Positions 1-7,104 of a stretch of 31,779 nt of DNA are shown here, piece by piece (position 1 is the first letter of the stretch; each line of letters begins with the position of its first letter). The notes below the pieces were generated by a model. It had not been told where the DNA came from. It made no database searches and saw only the letters and a list, made by a program, of their open reading frames with translations. The translations under genes and the position numbers were made by a program. This stretch comes from a virus: positions 1-31,779 of the IMG/VR virus record IMGVR_UViG_3300021962_000398; one strand, given 5' to 3'.

Positions 1-479
1 ATTCTCAAAACGCATGGATTCCTACCAATCACTGGGTTGGTGGATTTGTGTGGCATTACATTCAAAGAGCAAACCGCGAGAACTTCCTATATGATCTCCG
101 TTGTATTGATGGAGAGTCAATGCAGTTCACAAAGTATAGTGAAGGACAGTTCTATGGTTGGCACAATGATGCAGGACTTGCCACTCAATACAAACCAGTA
201 ACTGTTGGTAATCGTCAAGAAGGACTTGCACAAGATTTCTTAAATGAAAATATTGAACTTGTTCGTAAACTGTCCTTTGTGGTTCAGTTGAGCGATCCTG
301 ATGACTATGAAGGTGGCAACCTACAACTGCTTGATGAGGGAGGAAATAGTTATATTGCTCCTCGTAAGCGTGGTACTGTGATTTTGTTTGATTCTCGCAC
401 AATGCATAGAGTTCTTAAAGTTACAAAAGGAACCCGTAAGAGTTTGGTAGGTTGGACGTGTGGGCCACGTTGGAAATGA
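1..479 (+). CDS. PKHD-type 2OG-Fe(II) oxygenase (5' truncated)
   Basis: The reading frame is open to the left edge (codons begin at position 3), so the start lies outside the window; the GTG at 48 is internal. The protein belongs by eye to the PKHD/prolyl-4-hydroxylase group of Fe(II)/2-oxoglutarate dioxygenases. The iron-binding HxD is seen as WHND (His codon at 162, Asp at 168). The distal His is in TMHRV (His codon at 405), and the 2OG-binding Arg follows in GTRKSLVGW. The stretch LSDPDDYEGGNLQLLDEGG is typical of PiuC-like PKHD proteins. The substrate is unknown; related enzymes hydroxylate peptidyl proline or other residues. It is one of six such oxygenases around the tail-fibre genes. 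Family assignment is firm, substrate is not. Confidence 0.88.
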   Translation, partial: SQNAWIPTNHWVGGFVWHYIQRANRENFLYDLRCIDGESMQFTKYSEGQFYGWHNDAGLATQYKPVTVGNRQEGLAQDFLNENIELVRKLSFVVQLSDPDDYEGGNLQLLDEGGNSYIAPRKRGTVILFDSRTMHRVLKVTKGTRKSLVGWTCGPRWK

Positions 480-485
480 AGAACT

Positions 486-516
486 TCGGTGGAGGTAACA
501 TAAATACTTCCACCGA
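486..516 (+). promoter_or_regulatory. late promoter box inside a hairpin loop
   Basis: CATAAATA (499-506) matches seven of eight bases of the T4-type late -10 box TATAAATA and lies 28 bases before the homing-endonuclease ATG. It sits in the loop of an 8-bp inverted repeat (TCGGTGGA 486-493, TCCACCGA 509-516). There is no T-run after the hairpin, so it does not look like a terminator. Confidence 0.5.
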
Positions 517-534
517 TATCCATTAAAATAAACT

Positions 535-1260
535 ATGGAAAATCATTATGTCTATTACTCTTATGAAGAATTTGGGAGGGGTTACATAGGTTGTAGAACC
601 TGCAACTGCCTCTCAGAGGATGATGATTATCTTGGTTCTTATCACGACGAAACTTTTAGTCCAACTAATAAGATAGTTCTTGAAACATTTTCTACAAGGG
701 AAGAAGCACTTCAAGCCGAAGTAGATTTACATAAGTTTTATCAAGTAGATAAAAATCCACATTTTGCAAATAAAGCAAGGCAAAAAACAACTGGATTTTA
801 CTATGCGGAGAAAAAATTTGGTGAAAAAAATCCTTTTTATGGAAAATCCCACACAGAAGAAACGAAAAAAATTATTCGTCAACATCAAATAGAAAATAAC
901 GGATATGTAAAAAATCGTAGATCTTATGAAGGAGAAAATAATCCATTTCACGGTAAAACGCATTCAATAGAAACAAGAGAACTTTTAAAACAAGAAATAA
1001 AAAAAGTTTGGGAAACTAAACCACATCCTTGGATTGGCAGAAAACATAGTGAAGAGTCAAAAGAAAAGTTTAGAAAAAATAATAAAGGTGAAGGAAATCC
1101 AAATTATGGTAAAATAACACCACCAGAAGTTCGTAATAAAATAGGTCAAACAAAAGTTGGCAGAAAACTTTGGAATAATGGTGAACAACAAAAGTTCTCA
1201 AAAGAATGTCCTGGTGAAGGATGGATTTTGGGAGGATTAAAAACCAAAAAAGAGGTATAA
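535..1260 (+). CDS. GIY-YIG homing endonuclease with NUMOD3 repeats
   Basis: A 241-residue free-standing homing endonuclease of the Seg/GIY-YIG kind. The N-terminus has YVYYSYEEFGRGYIGCR (residues 5-21), equivalent to the GIY...YIG core, and a Glu in the EAEVDLHKFY helix around residues 61-69 that could serve as the metal ligand. Four NUMOD3-like DNA-binding repeats follow, at about 99-113, 136-150, 164-178 and 188-202, each of the form NPxxGKxHxxET. A C-terminal WNNG...PGEGWILGG element (213-234) is another module common in phage endonucleases. The gene is AT-rich and lies between two oxygenase genes, as expected for a mobile selfish gene. Its stop is two bases before the next ATG. It would cut a target in relatives lacking it and spread by repair; the site is unknown. 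Confidence 0.85.
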   Translation: MENHYVYYSYEEFGRGYIGCRTCNCLSEDDDYLGSYHDETFSPTNKIVLETFSTREEALQAEVDLHKFYQVDKNPHFANKARQKTTGFYYAEKKFGEKNPFYGKSHTEETKKIIRQHQIENNGYVKNRRSYEGENNPFHGKTHSIETRELLKQEIKKVWETKPHPWIGRKHSEESKEKFRKNNKGEGNPNYGKITPPEVRNKIGQTKVGRKLWNNGEQQKFSKECPGEGWILGGLKTKKEV

Positions 1261-1262
1261 CT

Positions 1263-1991
1263 ATGGCAGAACAAATGACAGAAGAACACCTGCAATGGCA
1301 GGAAAGGACGAATACAGGTACTGCCTGGACTCGCAATGAATCTTTTGAGAAAAATGGATATCTGGTGATTAAAAATCTTTGGGATGCTGAAGAACTTTAT
1401 CACCCTGTTCCTGAGCAGAAAGGACAGTACAACTACTGGGATAAGAATCCAGAGCACTTCAATCATGTTCCTGTTGAACAGCAGGTTGAAGGTTCTACTT
1501 CACGCTATTGGCATCCACAGTATCGTGCGATTCACTCTGGTATTCGTATGAAACTGGAAGAACATCTGGGACGTAAACTTTATAATACCTATTATTACGA
1601 TAGATTTTATTATCCTGGACAAGAACTGACTCGTCATGCTGATCGTGATGCATGTGAAATCTCTGTAACTGTTCATGTCAGTACCAATTTAACTGGAGAA
1701 AATGCCGACTGGCCTATTTGGATTAAAACTCCAGATACTTATACCGACGAAAAGAAAACACAGGTATTAGTTCCTGGTGAGAACCGTTCCGTGATTCTTC
1801 AACCTGGTGATGGTATGGTATACAAAGGTTGTGAACGTCCACATTGGCGCGAACCAATGCCAACTGAGTATGAAAAAACTTGGTATGGTAAAAAGAAAGA
1901 AAAGGAAGGGTTGTATTATCATCAAATCTTTTTCCATTATGTTCTTCAAGATGGACAAAGAGCTGAATGTGCTTGGGATAAAGCAAAATGA
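1263..1991 (+). CDS. 2OG-Fe(II) oxygenase-like protein
   Basis: A 242-residue protein. I chose the ATG at 1263 over the upstream in-frame ATG at 1221 because the longer form would overlap the endonuclease gene by 40 bases and an AAGAGG ribosome site lies at 1249-1254. The double-stranded beta-helix signature is present: HADRD (His125, Asp127), a GDGMVYKGCERPHWR stretch giving distal His194, and YYHQIFFHYV towards the C-terminus. The sequence around 105-117 (LYNTYYYDRFYYPG) resembles the strand before HxD in phytanoyl-CoA/prolyl hydroxylase-type enzymes. Its last four bases overlap the start of the next oxygenase gene (ATGA), so they are probably co-translated. The substrate cannot be read from the sequence. 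Confidence 0.75.
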   Translation: MAEQMTEEHLQWQERTNTGTAWTRNESFEKNGYLVIKNLWDAEELYHPVPEQKGQYNYWDKNPEHFNHVPVEQQVEGSTSRYWHPQYRAIHSGIRMKLEEHLGRKLYNTYYYDRFYYPGQELTRHADRDACEISVTVHVSTNLTGENADWPIWIKTPDTYTDEKKTQVLVPGENRSVILQPGDGMVYKGCERPHWREPMPTEYEKTWYGKKKEKEGLYYHQIFFHYVLQDGQRAECAWDKAK

Positions 1992-2536
1992 AGGCACCAC
2001 TTTTTGAATACCCTTCCTATCAATATCAGATTGATGACTGGGATTTTAAAAAGAAGGGTTTGTTAAATCGTATTAACTCTCAAAAGTTTTTAAGAACCAC
2101 TCTGCAAACTTTTGAGACAGACAGAAGCACTAACAAGAAATCATATCTACATTACTTTCAAGAAATTATTCGTCCAGAATTAAATGAGTTTTGTCGGGAA
2201 GCACAAGTCACTTGTAGCATGACTGATTGTTGGGTAGTCAGATATAAACAAGGAGACTATCAAGGTATTCACAACCATAAAAGTTGGGGATTTTCTGGTG
2301 TTCTTTATGTCGAGTATGACTCAAAATATCATACTCCTACTTGTTTTCTTGCCCCCTGGCAAGATCCAAGAACAGATACAACAACTCTTGCATATCCACA
2401 AGATGTGAAAGAGGGCACACTGTTTATTGTTCCTTCCTATACTTTACATTTCGCTCATCCCAATCAGTCAAGAAAGCAACGAACGATTATTTCTTTTGAT
2501 TTATTACCCAAACTTCCAAAACATCAATCTGTTTAG
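1988..2536 (+). CDS. 2OG-Fe(II) oxygenase (2OG-FeII_5-like)
   Basis: A 182-residue protein that resembles the putative 2OG-Fe(II) oxygenases with the pattern HxH...SGVLYVxY. Seen motifs are GIHNHKSWGFSGVLYVEY (residues 93-110, metal ligand candidates His95 and His97), EGTLFIVPSYTLHFAHP (142-158, distal His154 or His157) and RKQRTIISFDL (Arg165). The spacing of ligand strands fits the family. It begins inside the stop codon of the preceding oxygenase gene and is followed by a late promoter box, so the three oxygenases around the endonuclease probably form the end of an upstream late operon. The function is inferred only from fold-level motifs. Confidence 0.75.
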   Translation: MKAPLFEYPSYQYQIDDWDFKKKGLLNRINSQKFLRTTLQTFETDRSTNKKSYLHYFQEIIRPELNEFCREAQVTCSMTDCWVVRYKQGDYQGIHNHKSWGFSGVLYVEYDSKYHTPTCFLAPWQDPRTDTTTLAYPQDVKEGTLFIVPSYTLHFAHPNQSRKQRTIISFDLLPKLPKHQSV

Positions 2537-2538
2537 AT

Positions 2539-2546
2539 TATAAATA
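2539..2546 (+). promoter_or_regulatory. late promoter box TATAAATA
   Basis: Perfect match to the T4-type late -10 element TATAAATA, 31 bases before the ATG at 2578, in the first gap after the oxygenase genes. It is expected to need the phage late sigma factor (gp55-like). Confidence 0.7.
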
Positions 2547-2577
2547 TTCAAAGCATAAAAGTATCTAAAGGGTTATA

Positions 2578-3255
2578 ATGGCGCAAACAAAAGCCCAATT
2601 ATTAAATCCACTTAATGGCAGTTTAAATCTAGCGGGTATAGTTACTGCTTCTAGTTTTAGTGGTGATTTGACTGGTAATGTAACTGGTAATGTAACTGGT
2701 AATGTAACTGGAAACGCGGGTGGATTAACAGGTAATCCAAGTATTACTGTTACAAATGCGACAGTCAATGGAACATTAAGTGTTGGTGGCACCTCAGTAA
2801 TTTTAAACGCTGCTACCCTTCAAATTAATGATAAAGACATCACTCTTGGTATTACGACAGATGTTCTTGGTAACAATGTAGCAAATGATATTACTGCCAA
2901 TCATGGTGGCATTTCAATTGCATCAACTGTAGGAACACCAATTATTGATATTCCTACTGATGGAGTCAATAGTGATTTACCTACTAATAAACAAATTATG
3001 TGGGTAAAACAAAGTCATTATTCTGGATTAGGAACTGATGCTTGGATTTTTAATTATGGTGTTTCTATTGGTAATACTGCAACAGTTCAAAATGGTAGCA
3101 GATTAACCGTAGGAACTGGTTTTACTGTTTATGACGCAGGAAACGTTAGTGCAGGTGCAATTACTGCAACATCATTCAGTGGTGATGGAGCAAATCTTAC
3201 TGGACTAAGTATTCCTGCTGGTTATACAGAACTTGACAGTATGCTTTTTGGATGA
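2578..3255 (+). CDS. tail-fibre-like structural protein with TGNV repeats
   Basis: A 225-residue probable virion protein. Near the N-terminus, residues 22-46 contain tandem four-residue TGNV repeats typical of beta-helical or trimeric fibre shafts. The C-terminal part carries AITATSFSGDGANLTGL, the short motif that recurs in three more proteins of this module. Composition is rich in Gly, Thr, Asn, Val and Ser with almost no Cys, as in extracellular fibre proteins. The tandem repeats are also exact at DNA level (2671-2706), a place where copy number could change. It is preceded by a late promoter box and followed by another late box and a second structural-type gene. The exact position in the virion is unknown. 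Confidence 0.7.
   Translation: MAQTKAQLLNPLNGSLNLAGIVTASSFSGDLTGNVTGNVTGNVTGNAGGLTGNPSITVTNATVNGTLSVGGTSVILNAATLQINDKDITLGITTDVLGNNVANDITANHGGISIASTVGTPIIDIPTDGVNSDLPTNKQIMWVKQSHYSGLGTDAWIFNYGVSIGNTATVQNGSRLTVGTGFTVYDAGNVSAGAITATSFSGDGANLTGLSIPAGYTELDSMLFG
2671..2706 (+). repeat. three exact 12-bp tandem repeats
   Basis: ACTGGTAATGTA is repeated exactly three times, followed by a partial fourth unit (ACTGG). It encodes the TGNV repeats of the fibre-like protein. Exact identity, despite codon freedom, suggests recent duplication or slippage. Confidence 0.9.
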
Positions 3256-3257
3256 AA

Positions 3258-3265
3258 CATAAATA
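3258..3265 (+). promoter_or_regulatory. late promoter box CATAAATA
   Basis: CATAAATA, one mismatch from TATAAATA, 17 bases upstream of the ATG at 3283 in the short gap between two structural genes. Confidence 0.5.
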
Positions 3266-3282
3266 ACTAAAAAGATAGTAAA

Positions 3283-3681
3283 ATGGCACTTCGTAGAACA
3301 AAACTTTTAAGTGTACAATCAGTTACTGGTATTGCGACGGTTGGTATTTTTACAGCAGGAGTTACAAATACTGGGGCTGGAGTTGCAGGAACAACATATG
3401 TTCGTGGATTAATTGCTCACAATACAGGACTTGCAACTTGCACATCAGCGTTATATGTTTATCCAAGTGGTGTTGATGCTATCACTGGATATGGATATAC
3501 TGCATATAGATTATCAAAGGTTGATTTGGCAGCAAACGAAACATTCTTTTTTGAAACAAACTATCCATTGGTTTTGACTAATCAAGACAAAATTGTTGTA
3601 GAAGTTGGAGCTCCTGCTCTAGGAGGATCTGGCATTGGTAGTGCTGTAAACTACCAAATTCTTGGCGACACTGATAATTGA
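3283..3681 (+). CDS. putative virion decoration/beta-sandwich protein
   Basis: A 132-residue protein of alternating hydrophobic strands, rich in Gly, Thr, Val and Ala. It has the pattern of small beta-sandwich virion proteins: an N-terminal VTGIATVGIFTAGVT segment, a central ALYVYPSG strand, and a late strand ending LTNQDKIVVEV. Its strand order resembles that of the 123-residue protein at 7105-7476, so the two may be distant paralogues. A late promoter box stands just upstream and structural genes are on both sides, so expression late in infection and a place on the virion are likely. I do not recognise a named family. Confidence 0.6.
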   Translation: MALRRTKLLSVQSVTGIATVGIFTAGVTNTGAGVAGTTYVRGLIAHNTGLATCTSALYVYPSGVDAITGYGYTAYRLSKVDLAANETFFFETNYPLVLTNQDKIVVEVGAPALGGSGIGSAVNYQILGDTDN

Positions 3682-3696
3682 AGTAGGTAAAAAAAA

Positions 3697-4659
3697 ATGG
3701 GAGCAAAAACCACTAATAAGAATAAGAGACAAAATACTAGAAGCGATGGGCATTTATTGAGTTATCAAAGAGATAGTTTTGTTCGTGGTGGGGGAGCGGC
3801 TGCTGGTGGAATAATCGCTTCAGGTGGCACAATAGTTTACTATAGCGATTATACAATTCATAAATTTACTACGTCAGGAACTCTTTCAGTTACTTCTGTT
3901 GGTTCTTTTGGAGATGCTGTTGATGTTCTTGTCGTTGCCGGTGGTGGAGGAGGTGGAGATGGATACAACAGTAATGCCGGAGGTGCAGGTGGGGTTGCAT
4001 TTTTACCAGGACATGTCTTAACAGCGGGAAGTTACACAGTTTCGATAGGAAGCGGTTCAAATCCTGCTGGAAGATTTACCACAACACCTAGAGGAAGTGA
4101 TAGTAGTCTTGTTGGAATATTAACTGCCAGAGGAGGAGGTGGTGGTAGGGCAAGTAATGGTGGACCTGTCGATGGTTATCCTGGCGGTTCTGGTGGTGCA
4201 AGTAGTGGTTTAGCAGATCCATACCCAGTTCCAGCTCAAGCTATTGCCTATGGAAATCCCTCATCTCCAGGTTCTGGTGGCGGCGGTGGCGGCGCAGGAG
4301 CTCCCGGTTCAAATGTAGCCCCACCTCCTGGAGGATGGGGGCTGAATTATGCTAGAGCTGGTGGCATTGGCACAGACTTTTCTCCATATTTTGGAACTTC
4401 TGTTGGTGATAGTGGATGGTTTGGCGGAGGTGGTGGTGGCGGCGGCAATGCCGCACAAGAAAATCTAGCGACACGCTGGCCTGCTGCTCCGGGTGGAACA
4501 GGTGGTGGCGGACCTGGTGGTACTAATACTCCTGGAACTCCTGGTACAACTAATACTGGTGGAGGCGGCGGTGGCGCTGGTAATAATGGTGGTATACTGG
4601 GTGGAGGTTCAGGAGGTCCCGGTGTTGTATTAATTAGATACAAAACTCGTTGGATATAA
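3697..4659 (+). CDS. glycine-rich tail-fibre/adhesin protein (first copy)
   Basis: A 320-residue protein. The first 40 residues are basic and Gly/Ala-rich. A domain beginning around KFTTSGTLSVTS and leading into VDVLVVAGGGGGG starts the glycine-rich region that fills the rest, with runs such as GGGGGGGG broken by Pro, Asn and Ser. The C-terminus GGPGVVLIRYKTRWI closes it with a beta strand. This start and end are typical of the glycine-rich domain proteins of marine phage tails. Polyglycine-rich distal adhesins such as gp38 of Salmonella phage S16 fold as packed polyglycine-II helices and bind the host surface. By analogy this may be a receptor-binding tip. A second copy lies at 7968-8882. 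Location on the virion is inferred. Confidence 0.72.
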   Translation: MGAKTTNKNKRQNTRSDGHLLSYQRDSFVRGGGAAAGGIIASGGTIVYYSDYTIHKFTTSGTLSVTSVGSFGDAVDVLVVAGGGGGGDGYNSNAGGAGGVAFLPGHVLTAGSYTVSIGSGSNPAGRFTTTPRGSDSSLVGILTARGGGGGRASNGGPVDGYPGGSGGASSGLADPYPVPAQAIAYGNPSSPGSGGGGGGAGAPGSNVAPPPGGWGLNYARAGGIGTDFSPYFGTSVGDSGWFGGGGGGGGNAAQENLATRWPAAPGGTGGGGPGGTNTPGTPGTTNTGGGGGGAGNNGGILGGGSGGPGVVLIRYKTRWI

Positions 4660-4707
4660 ATTTTATAATAGAATACTTTTATATTAGTAAATACTTAACA
4701 TAAAACA

Positions 4708-5121
4708 ATGGCACATTTTGCACAACTAGACGAAAATAACATAGTTACTCAAGTCATTGTTGTGAGTAACGAAGATACTTCAGATATTAATGGAGTAGAA
4801 GTGGAAGAAATTGGAATTGCGTTTTGTAAGAAAATTTTTGGTGTAGATACTAATTGGAAACAAACATCATATAATAACAATATAAGAACTCGTTTTGCCG
4901 GTATTGGTTATTCATATAATGAAGTACTTGATGCATTTGTACCTCCTAAGCCTTTTGCTTCGTGGGTTCTAGACAACACAACTGCTCATTGGATATCACC
5001 TCTGGGCACAGAACCTGCTCGTACTGATGCAGAAGTAGAAGCATGTTTATACTATTGTTGGGATGAAGATGCATATCAGGCAGATAATACAACTGGATGG
5101 GTATTAAAATCATTGATTTGA
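4708..5121 (+). CDS. conserved cyanophage virion-associated protein
   Basis: A 137-residue protein whose opening MAHFAQLDENNIVTQVIVV and core TSYNNNIRTRFAGIGY followed by DAFVPPKPFASW are a pattern I recall from many marine T4-like phage structural regions. Its function has not been assigned to my knowledge. The Trp- and Pro-rich C-terminal half (WISPLGTEP, YYCWDEDAY, TTGWVL) could bind carbohydrate or another fibre protein, but that is a guess. It is the last gene before a strong terminator (5151-5180). A weak late-like box (AGTAAATA, 4686-4693) lies upstream. Confidence 0.65.
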   Translation: MAHFAQLDENNIVTQVIVVSNEDTSDINGVEVEEIGIAFCKKIFGVDTNWKQTSYNNNIRTRFAGIGYSYNEVLDAFVPPKPFASWVLDNTTAHWISPLGTEPARTDAEVEACLYYCWDEDAYQADNTTGWVLKSLI

Positions 5122-5150
5122 GTAAAAATAAAATAACTCTTTTTTACACA

Positions 5151-5180
5151 CCTCTTAGATTGCCCCTAAGGGGTTTTTTT
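5151..5180 (+). terminator. rho-independent terminator
   Basis: CCTCTTAG (5151-5158) pairs with CTAAGGGG (5166-5173) through a 7-base loop, with one G-U wobble, and is followed by seven T residues. It ends the transcript of the first structural gene group. Confidence 0.8.
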
Positions 5181-5182
5181 GT

Positions 5183-5190
5183 TATAAATA
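5183..5190 (+). promoter_or_regulatory. late promoter box TATAAATA
   Basis: Perfect late -10 box three bases after the terminator T-run and 26 bases before the GTG start at 5217. It begins a new late transcription unit. Confidence 0.75.
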
Positions 5191-5216
5191 AGTAAAAGAA
5201 GTAGAATAAAAGTGCC

Positions 5217-6077
5217 GTGGCATTAAATTTTCCAAATAATCCTGGTATAGGCAGCGTATATACGGATTCCACATCTGGGTTCTCTTATCAATGGAATGGA
5301 ACCCTATGGCAGAGTTATTCGTCAGCAACTGCAGCGAATATTCAAGTTCTTGATGATATCAGTGGTTCTTTTAATGGAGTCACATTAACTTTTGCATTAA
5401 CTTCTGGGGGAACAGCAGTTTCTCCAGTTAATGCTCAACAACTTGATATTAATCTTGGTGGTGTTATTCAGGCACCAGGAACTGATTATACAATTTCTGG
5501 TTCTAATATCACCTTTACTGGTCCTGCACCAACTTCTGGACTTACATTTTCTGGTAAGTTACTTGGAACTGCACTTTCATTAAATACCATACCAGATGGA
5601 ACAGTAACACCTCCTAAACTTTCAGCAGGTGGTCCTTCTTGGAACTCTGGTGGTGATTTGAATGTAACTGGTGTCGTAACTGCTGCACAATTTGTTGGTG
5701 GTGGTATTGGCGTTGGTATTCAATCGGCTGGAACTCTGGTTGGTTATGGCGTTACGCAAATTAACTTTATTGGAGCAGGTAATACATTTGCTCTAAATGG
5801 AACCACTGTTGATGTTAGCATCTCTGGTGGCGGTGGTGGCGGTTCTCTTGGTATTTCCTCCAATAGTTTCAGTGATTTTGTCGGCACAGGAATCACTCAC
5901 TTAAACTTTGTGGGTGCTGCAGTAACAAATGTTGGACTGACAACAAGTGTAGTTACCATTAACAAAACTCTCACTATTGGTAGAAGAGATCCAAATACTG
6001 CAGCAACAATTAACCTTGTTGGTTCTAGTCTCATATTGGGATTGAGGGGTGGTGGTACAGCCACTATAAATACATAA
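5217..6077 (+). CDS. fibre-like structural protein (GTG start)
   Basis: A 286-residue protein. The GTG at 5217 is chosen because the resulting start MALNFPNNPGIGSVYTD followed by GFSYQWNGTLWQSY is an N-terminal pattern I recall from many cyanophage structural proteins, and no ATG lies nearby. The middle part (about residues 40-130) reads as a beta-rich domain with DYTISGSNITF. The following part contains SGGDLNVTGVVTAAQFVGGG, a variant of the GVVTATSFSGDG motif seen in its neighbours. A GGGGGG hinge separates this from a C-terminal repeat domain. A perfect late promoter stands upstream, and another late box lies within its own last codons, so it is probably followed by a second internal transcription start. 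Confidence 0.7.
   Translation: MALNFPNNPGIGSVYTDSTSGFSYQWNGTLWQSYSSATAANIQVLDDISGSFNGVTLTFALTSGGTAVSPVNAQQLDINLGGVIQAPGTDYTISGSNITFTGPAPTSGLTFSGKLLGTALSLNTIPDGTVTPPKLSAGGPSWNSGGDLNVTGVVTAAQFVGGGIGVGIQSAGTLVGYGVTQINFIGAGNTFALNGTTVDVSISGGGGGGSLGISSNSFSDFVGTGITHLNFVGAAVTNVGLTTSVVTINKTLTIGRRDPNTAATINLVGSSLILGLRGGGTATINT
6065..6072 (+). promoter_or_regulatory. late promoter box inside the end of a gene
   Basis: TATAAATA lies in the last codons of the preceding structural gene, 29 bases before the ATG at 6102. A second near-match, CATAAATA, follows at 6073-6080. Confidence 0.65.
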
Positions 6078-6101
6078 ATAAATTAGTATTGGACAATATC
6101 A

Positions 6102-6341
6102 ATGCCAGAAAGAATTCCTCTAGTTTATAATCCAAATAACGGACAAATTCAAGAAGTTTCTGCTTCTGATGAAGTCAGCGTTGGTATATTGACAGCCACT
6201 ATTATTTCCAATCCTAACGTTATAACATCTTCTATTACTCTGTCCAATAGTGACTTTAATTATGCTCAGATAGGTCCAATTACAATCGGTGTTGGACAAA
6301 CTATTACTGTTGGTGCCGGTGTTTCATATTCTGTACTATAA
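6102..6341 (+). CDS. small putative structural protein
   Basis: A 79-residue protein, Ile-, Thr- and Ser-rich, beginning MPERIPLVYNPNNGQIQEV. I recall a similar RIPLVYN start from other cyanophage fibre regions. The body contains VGILTATIIS, a shortened echo of the VTATSFSG motif, and ends in beta-strand-like segments (TIGVGQTITVGAGVSYSVL). It follows a perfect late promoter and precedes the three paralogous mini-proteins, probably in the same transcript. Role unknown; a small component or adaptor of the fibre is likely from context. Confidence 0.6.
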   Translation: MPERIPLVYNPNNGQIQEVSASDEVSVGILTATIISNPNVITSSITLSNSDFNYAQIGPITIGVGQTITVGAGVSYSVL

Positions 6342-6356
6342 GGGGAGGAATGTTTT

Positions 6357-6575
6357 ATGTCGAAAATAACGGTTAATTCTCTTTCTAATGGTGAAGGAAC
6401 AGGTGCAATCACTTTTCCTAAAGGTATGGGATTAGCAGCGAATCAAACTTTAACTGCAAATAGCGTAAGTATTACTGGTGTCGCAACTGCAACATCTTTT
6501 TCTGGAGATGGATCTGCACTTACAAATCTACCAGGAGTAAATGTTTCAAAAGGAATTGCTCTTTCTTTTATATAG
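6357..6575 (+). CDS. mini structural protein, paralogue 1 of 3
   Basis: A 72-residue protein preceded by GGGGAGGA (6342-6349). It has the layout shared by the next two genes: a short N-terminal strand (SKITVNSL), a GTGA segment, a variable middle, then the motif GVATATSFSGDGSALTNLP and a short C-terminal tail ending KGIALSFI. The conserved motif is encoded by a 47-bp DNA segment repeated in all three. The same motif ends the protein at 2578-3255. I infer small fibre or decoration subunits produced by tandem duplication; no function is known to me. Confidence 0.65.
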   Translation: MSKITVNSLSNGEGTGAITFPKGMGLAANQTLTANSVSITGVATATSFSGDGSALTNLPGVNVSKGIALSFI

Positions 6576-6988
6576 TAAAAATCATGTCATCTCAACTTAG
6601 AGTAAATAGTATAGAACCATCAACAACAGGAATAGCTGTTAGTTTTCCTTTTGGGCTTTCAGTTTCTCCAGGTTATGCTTTAACAACCAGTGGATTAAAT
6701 GTATCTGGAGTTATTACTGCAACATCTTTTTATGGAGATGGATCTGCCCTCACAAATTTACCTTTAGCTCCTATAGGTCAAATAATAGCACTTTACACTG
6801 TGATTTAAAATGTCAACACTCAAAGTAGATCAAATAACGAATAGATTAGGAACAGGAGCTCCAGTAATAGATAACGGAGCAGTTGTTTCTGCAGGTTATG
6901 CTGTAACTTGTGCAGGTGGAGTGAACATCACTGGTGTAGTAACTGCAACATCTTTTTCTGGAGATGGTGCAAACCTGACAAATTTAAC
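6486..6988 (+). repeat. 47-bp segment present three times
   Basis: Copies at 6486-6532, 6716-6762 and 6942-6988 all begin ACTGCAACATCTTTTT and encode TATSF(S/Y)GDG(S/A)xLTNL. They differ at only a few bases between the first two copies and more in the third. A more diverged copy lies at 3163-3209. They are spaced about 230 bases apart, one per gene. Confidence 0.85.
6584..6808 (+). CDS. mini structural protein, paralogue 2 of 3
   Basis: A 74-residue member of the same set, starting eight bases after the stop of paralogue 1. It reads SSQLRVNSI at the N-terminus, SPGYALTTSG in the middle, and GVITATSFYGDGSALTNLP, with Tyr replacing the usual Ser in the motif. The tail IGQIIALYTVI matches the hydrophobic end of paralogue 1. 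The short gaps make translational coupling likely. Function unknown; virion role inferred from the neighbours. Confidence 0.65.
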   Translation: MSSQLRVNSIEPSTTGIAVSFPFGLSVSPGYALTTSGLNVSGVITATSFYGDGSALTNLPLAPIGQIIALYTVI

Positions 6989-7055
6989 TTCAGTGACGTC
7001 TGCAAAGGCAATTGCTTTCAAAAAGATATTAAAATTTGATGAATTCAGGACTTGA
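6810..7055 (+). CDS. mini structural protein, paralogue 3 of 3
   Basis: An 81-residue member, starting one base after the stop of paralogue 2. It has the common layout: STLKVDQI, a GTGAPVIDNG segment, SAGYAVTCAGGVNITG, then GVVTATSFSGDGANLTNL. Its C-terminal tail (KAIAFKKILKFDEFRT) is longer and more basic than in the other two, so this copy may contact a different partner. It is the last gene before a late promoter. Confidence 0.65.
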   Translation: MSTLKVDQITNRLGTGAPVIDNGAVVSAGYAVTCAGGVNITGVVTATSFSGDGANLTNLTSVTSAKAIAFKKILKFDEFRT

Positions 7056-7073
7056 GAATATAATAAATAACAA

Positions 7074-7081
7074 TATAAATA
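7074..7081 (+). promoter_or_regulatory. late promoter box TATAAATA
   Basis: Perfect late -10 box 23 bases before the ATG at 7105, with a weaker neighbour (AATAAATA) ten bases upstream. Confidence 0.7.
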
Positions 7082-7104
7082 AACCAAACGAAAAGAAGTA
7101 AACA

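Noticed and set aside
4347-4643. Antisense proline-rich frame
   Set aside because: It is the mirror of GGN glycine codons of the adhesin gene (GGN read in reverse gives CC-rich Pro codons). The same applies to 8453-8782.
4686-4693. AGTAAATA as a late promoter before 4708
   Set aside because: Two mismatches at the first positions of the box; mentioned only in the gene entry.
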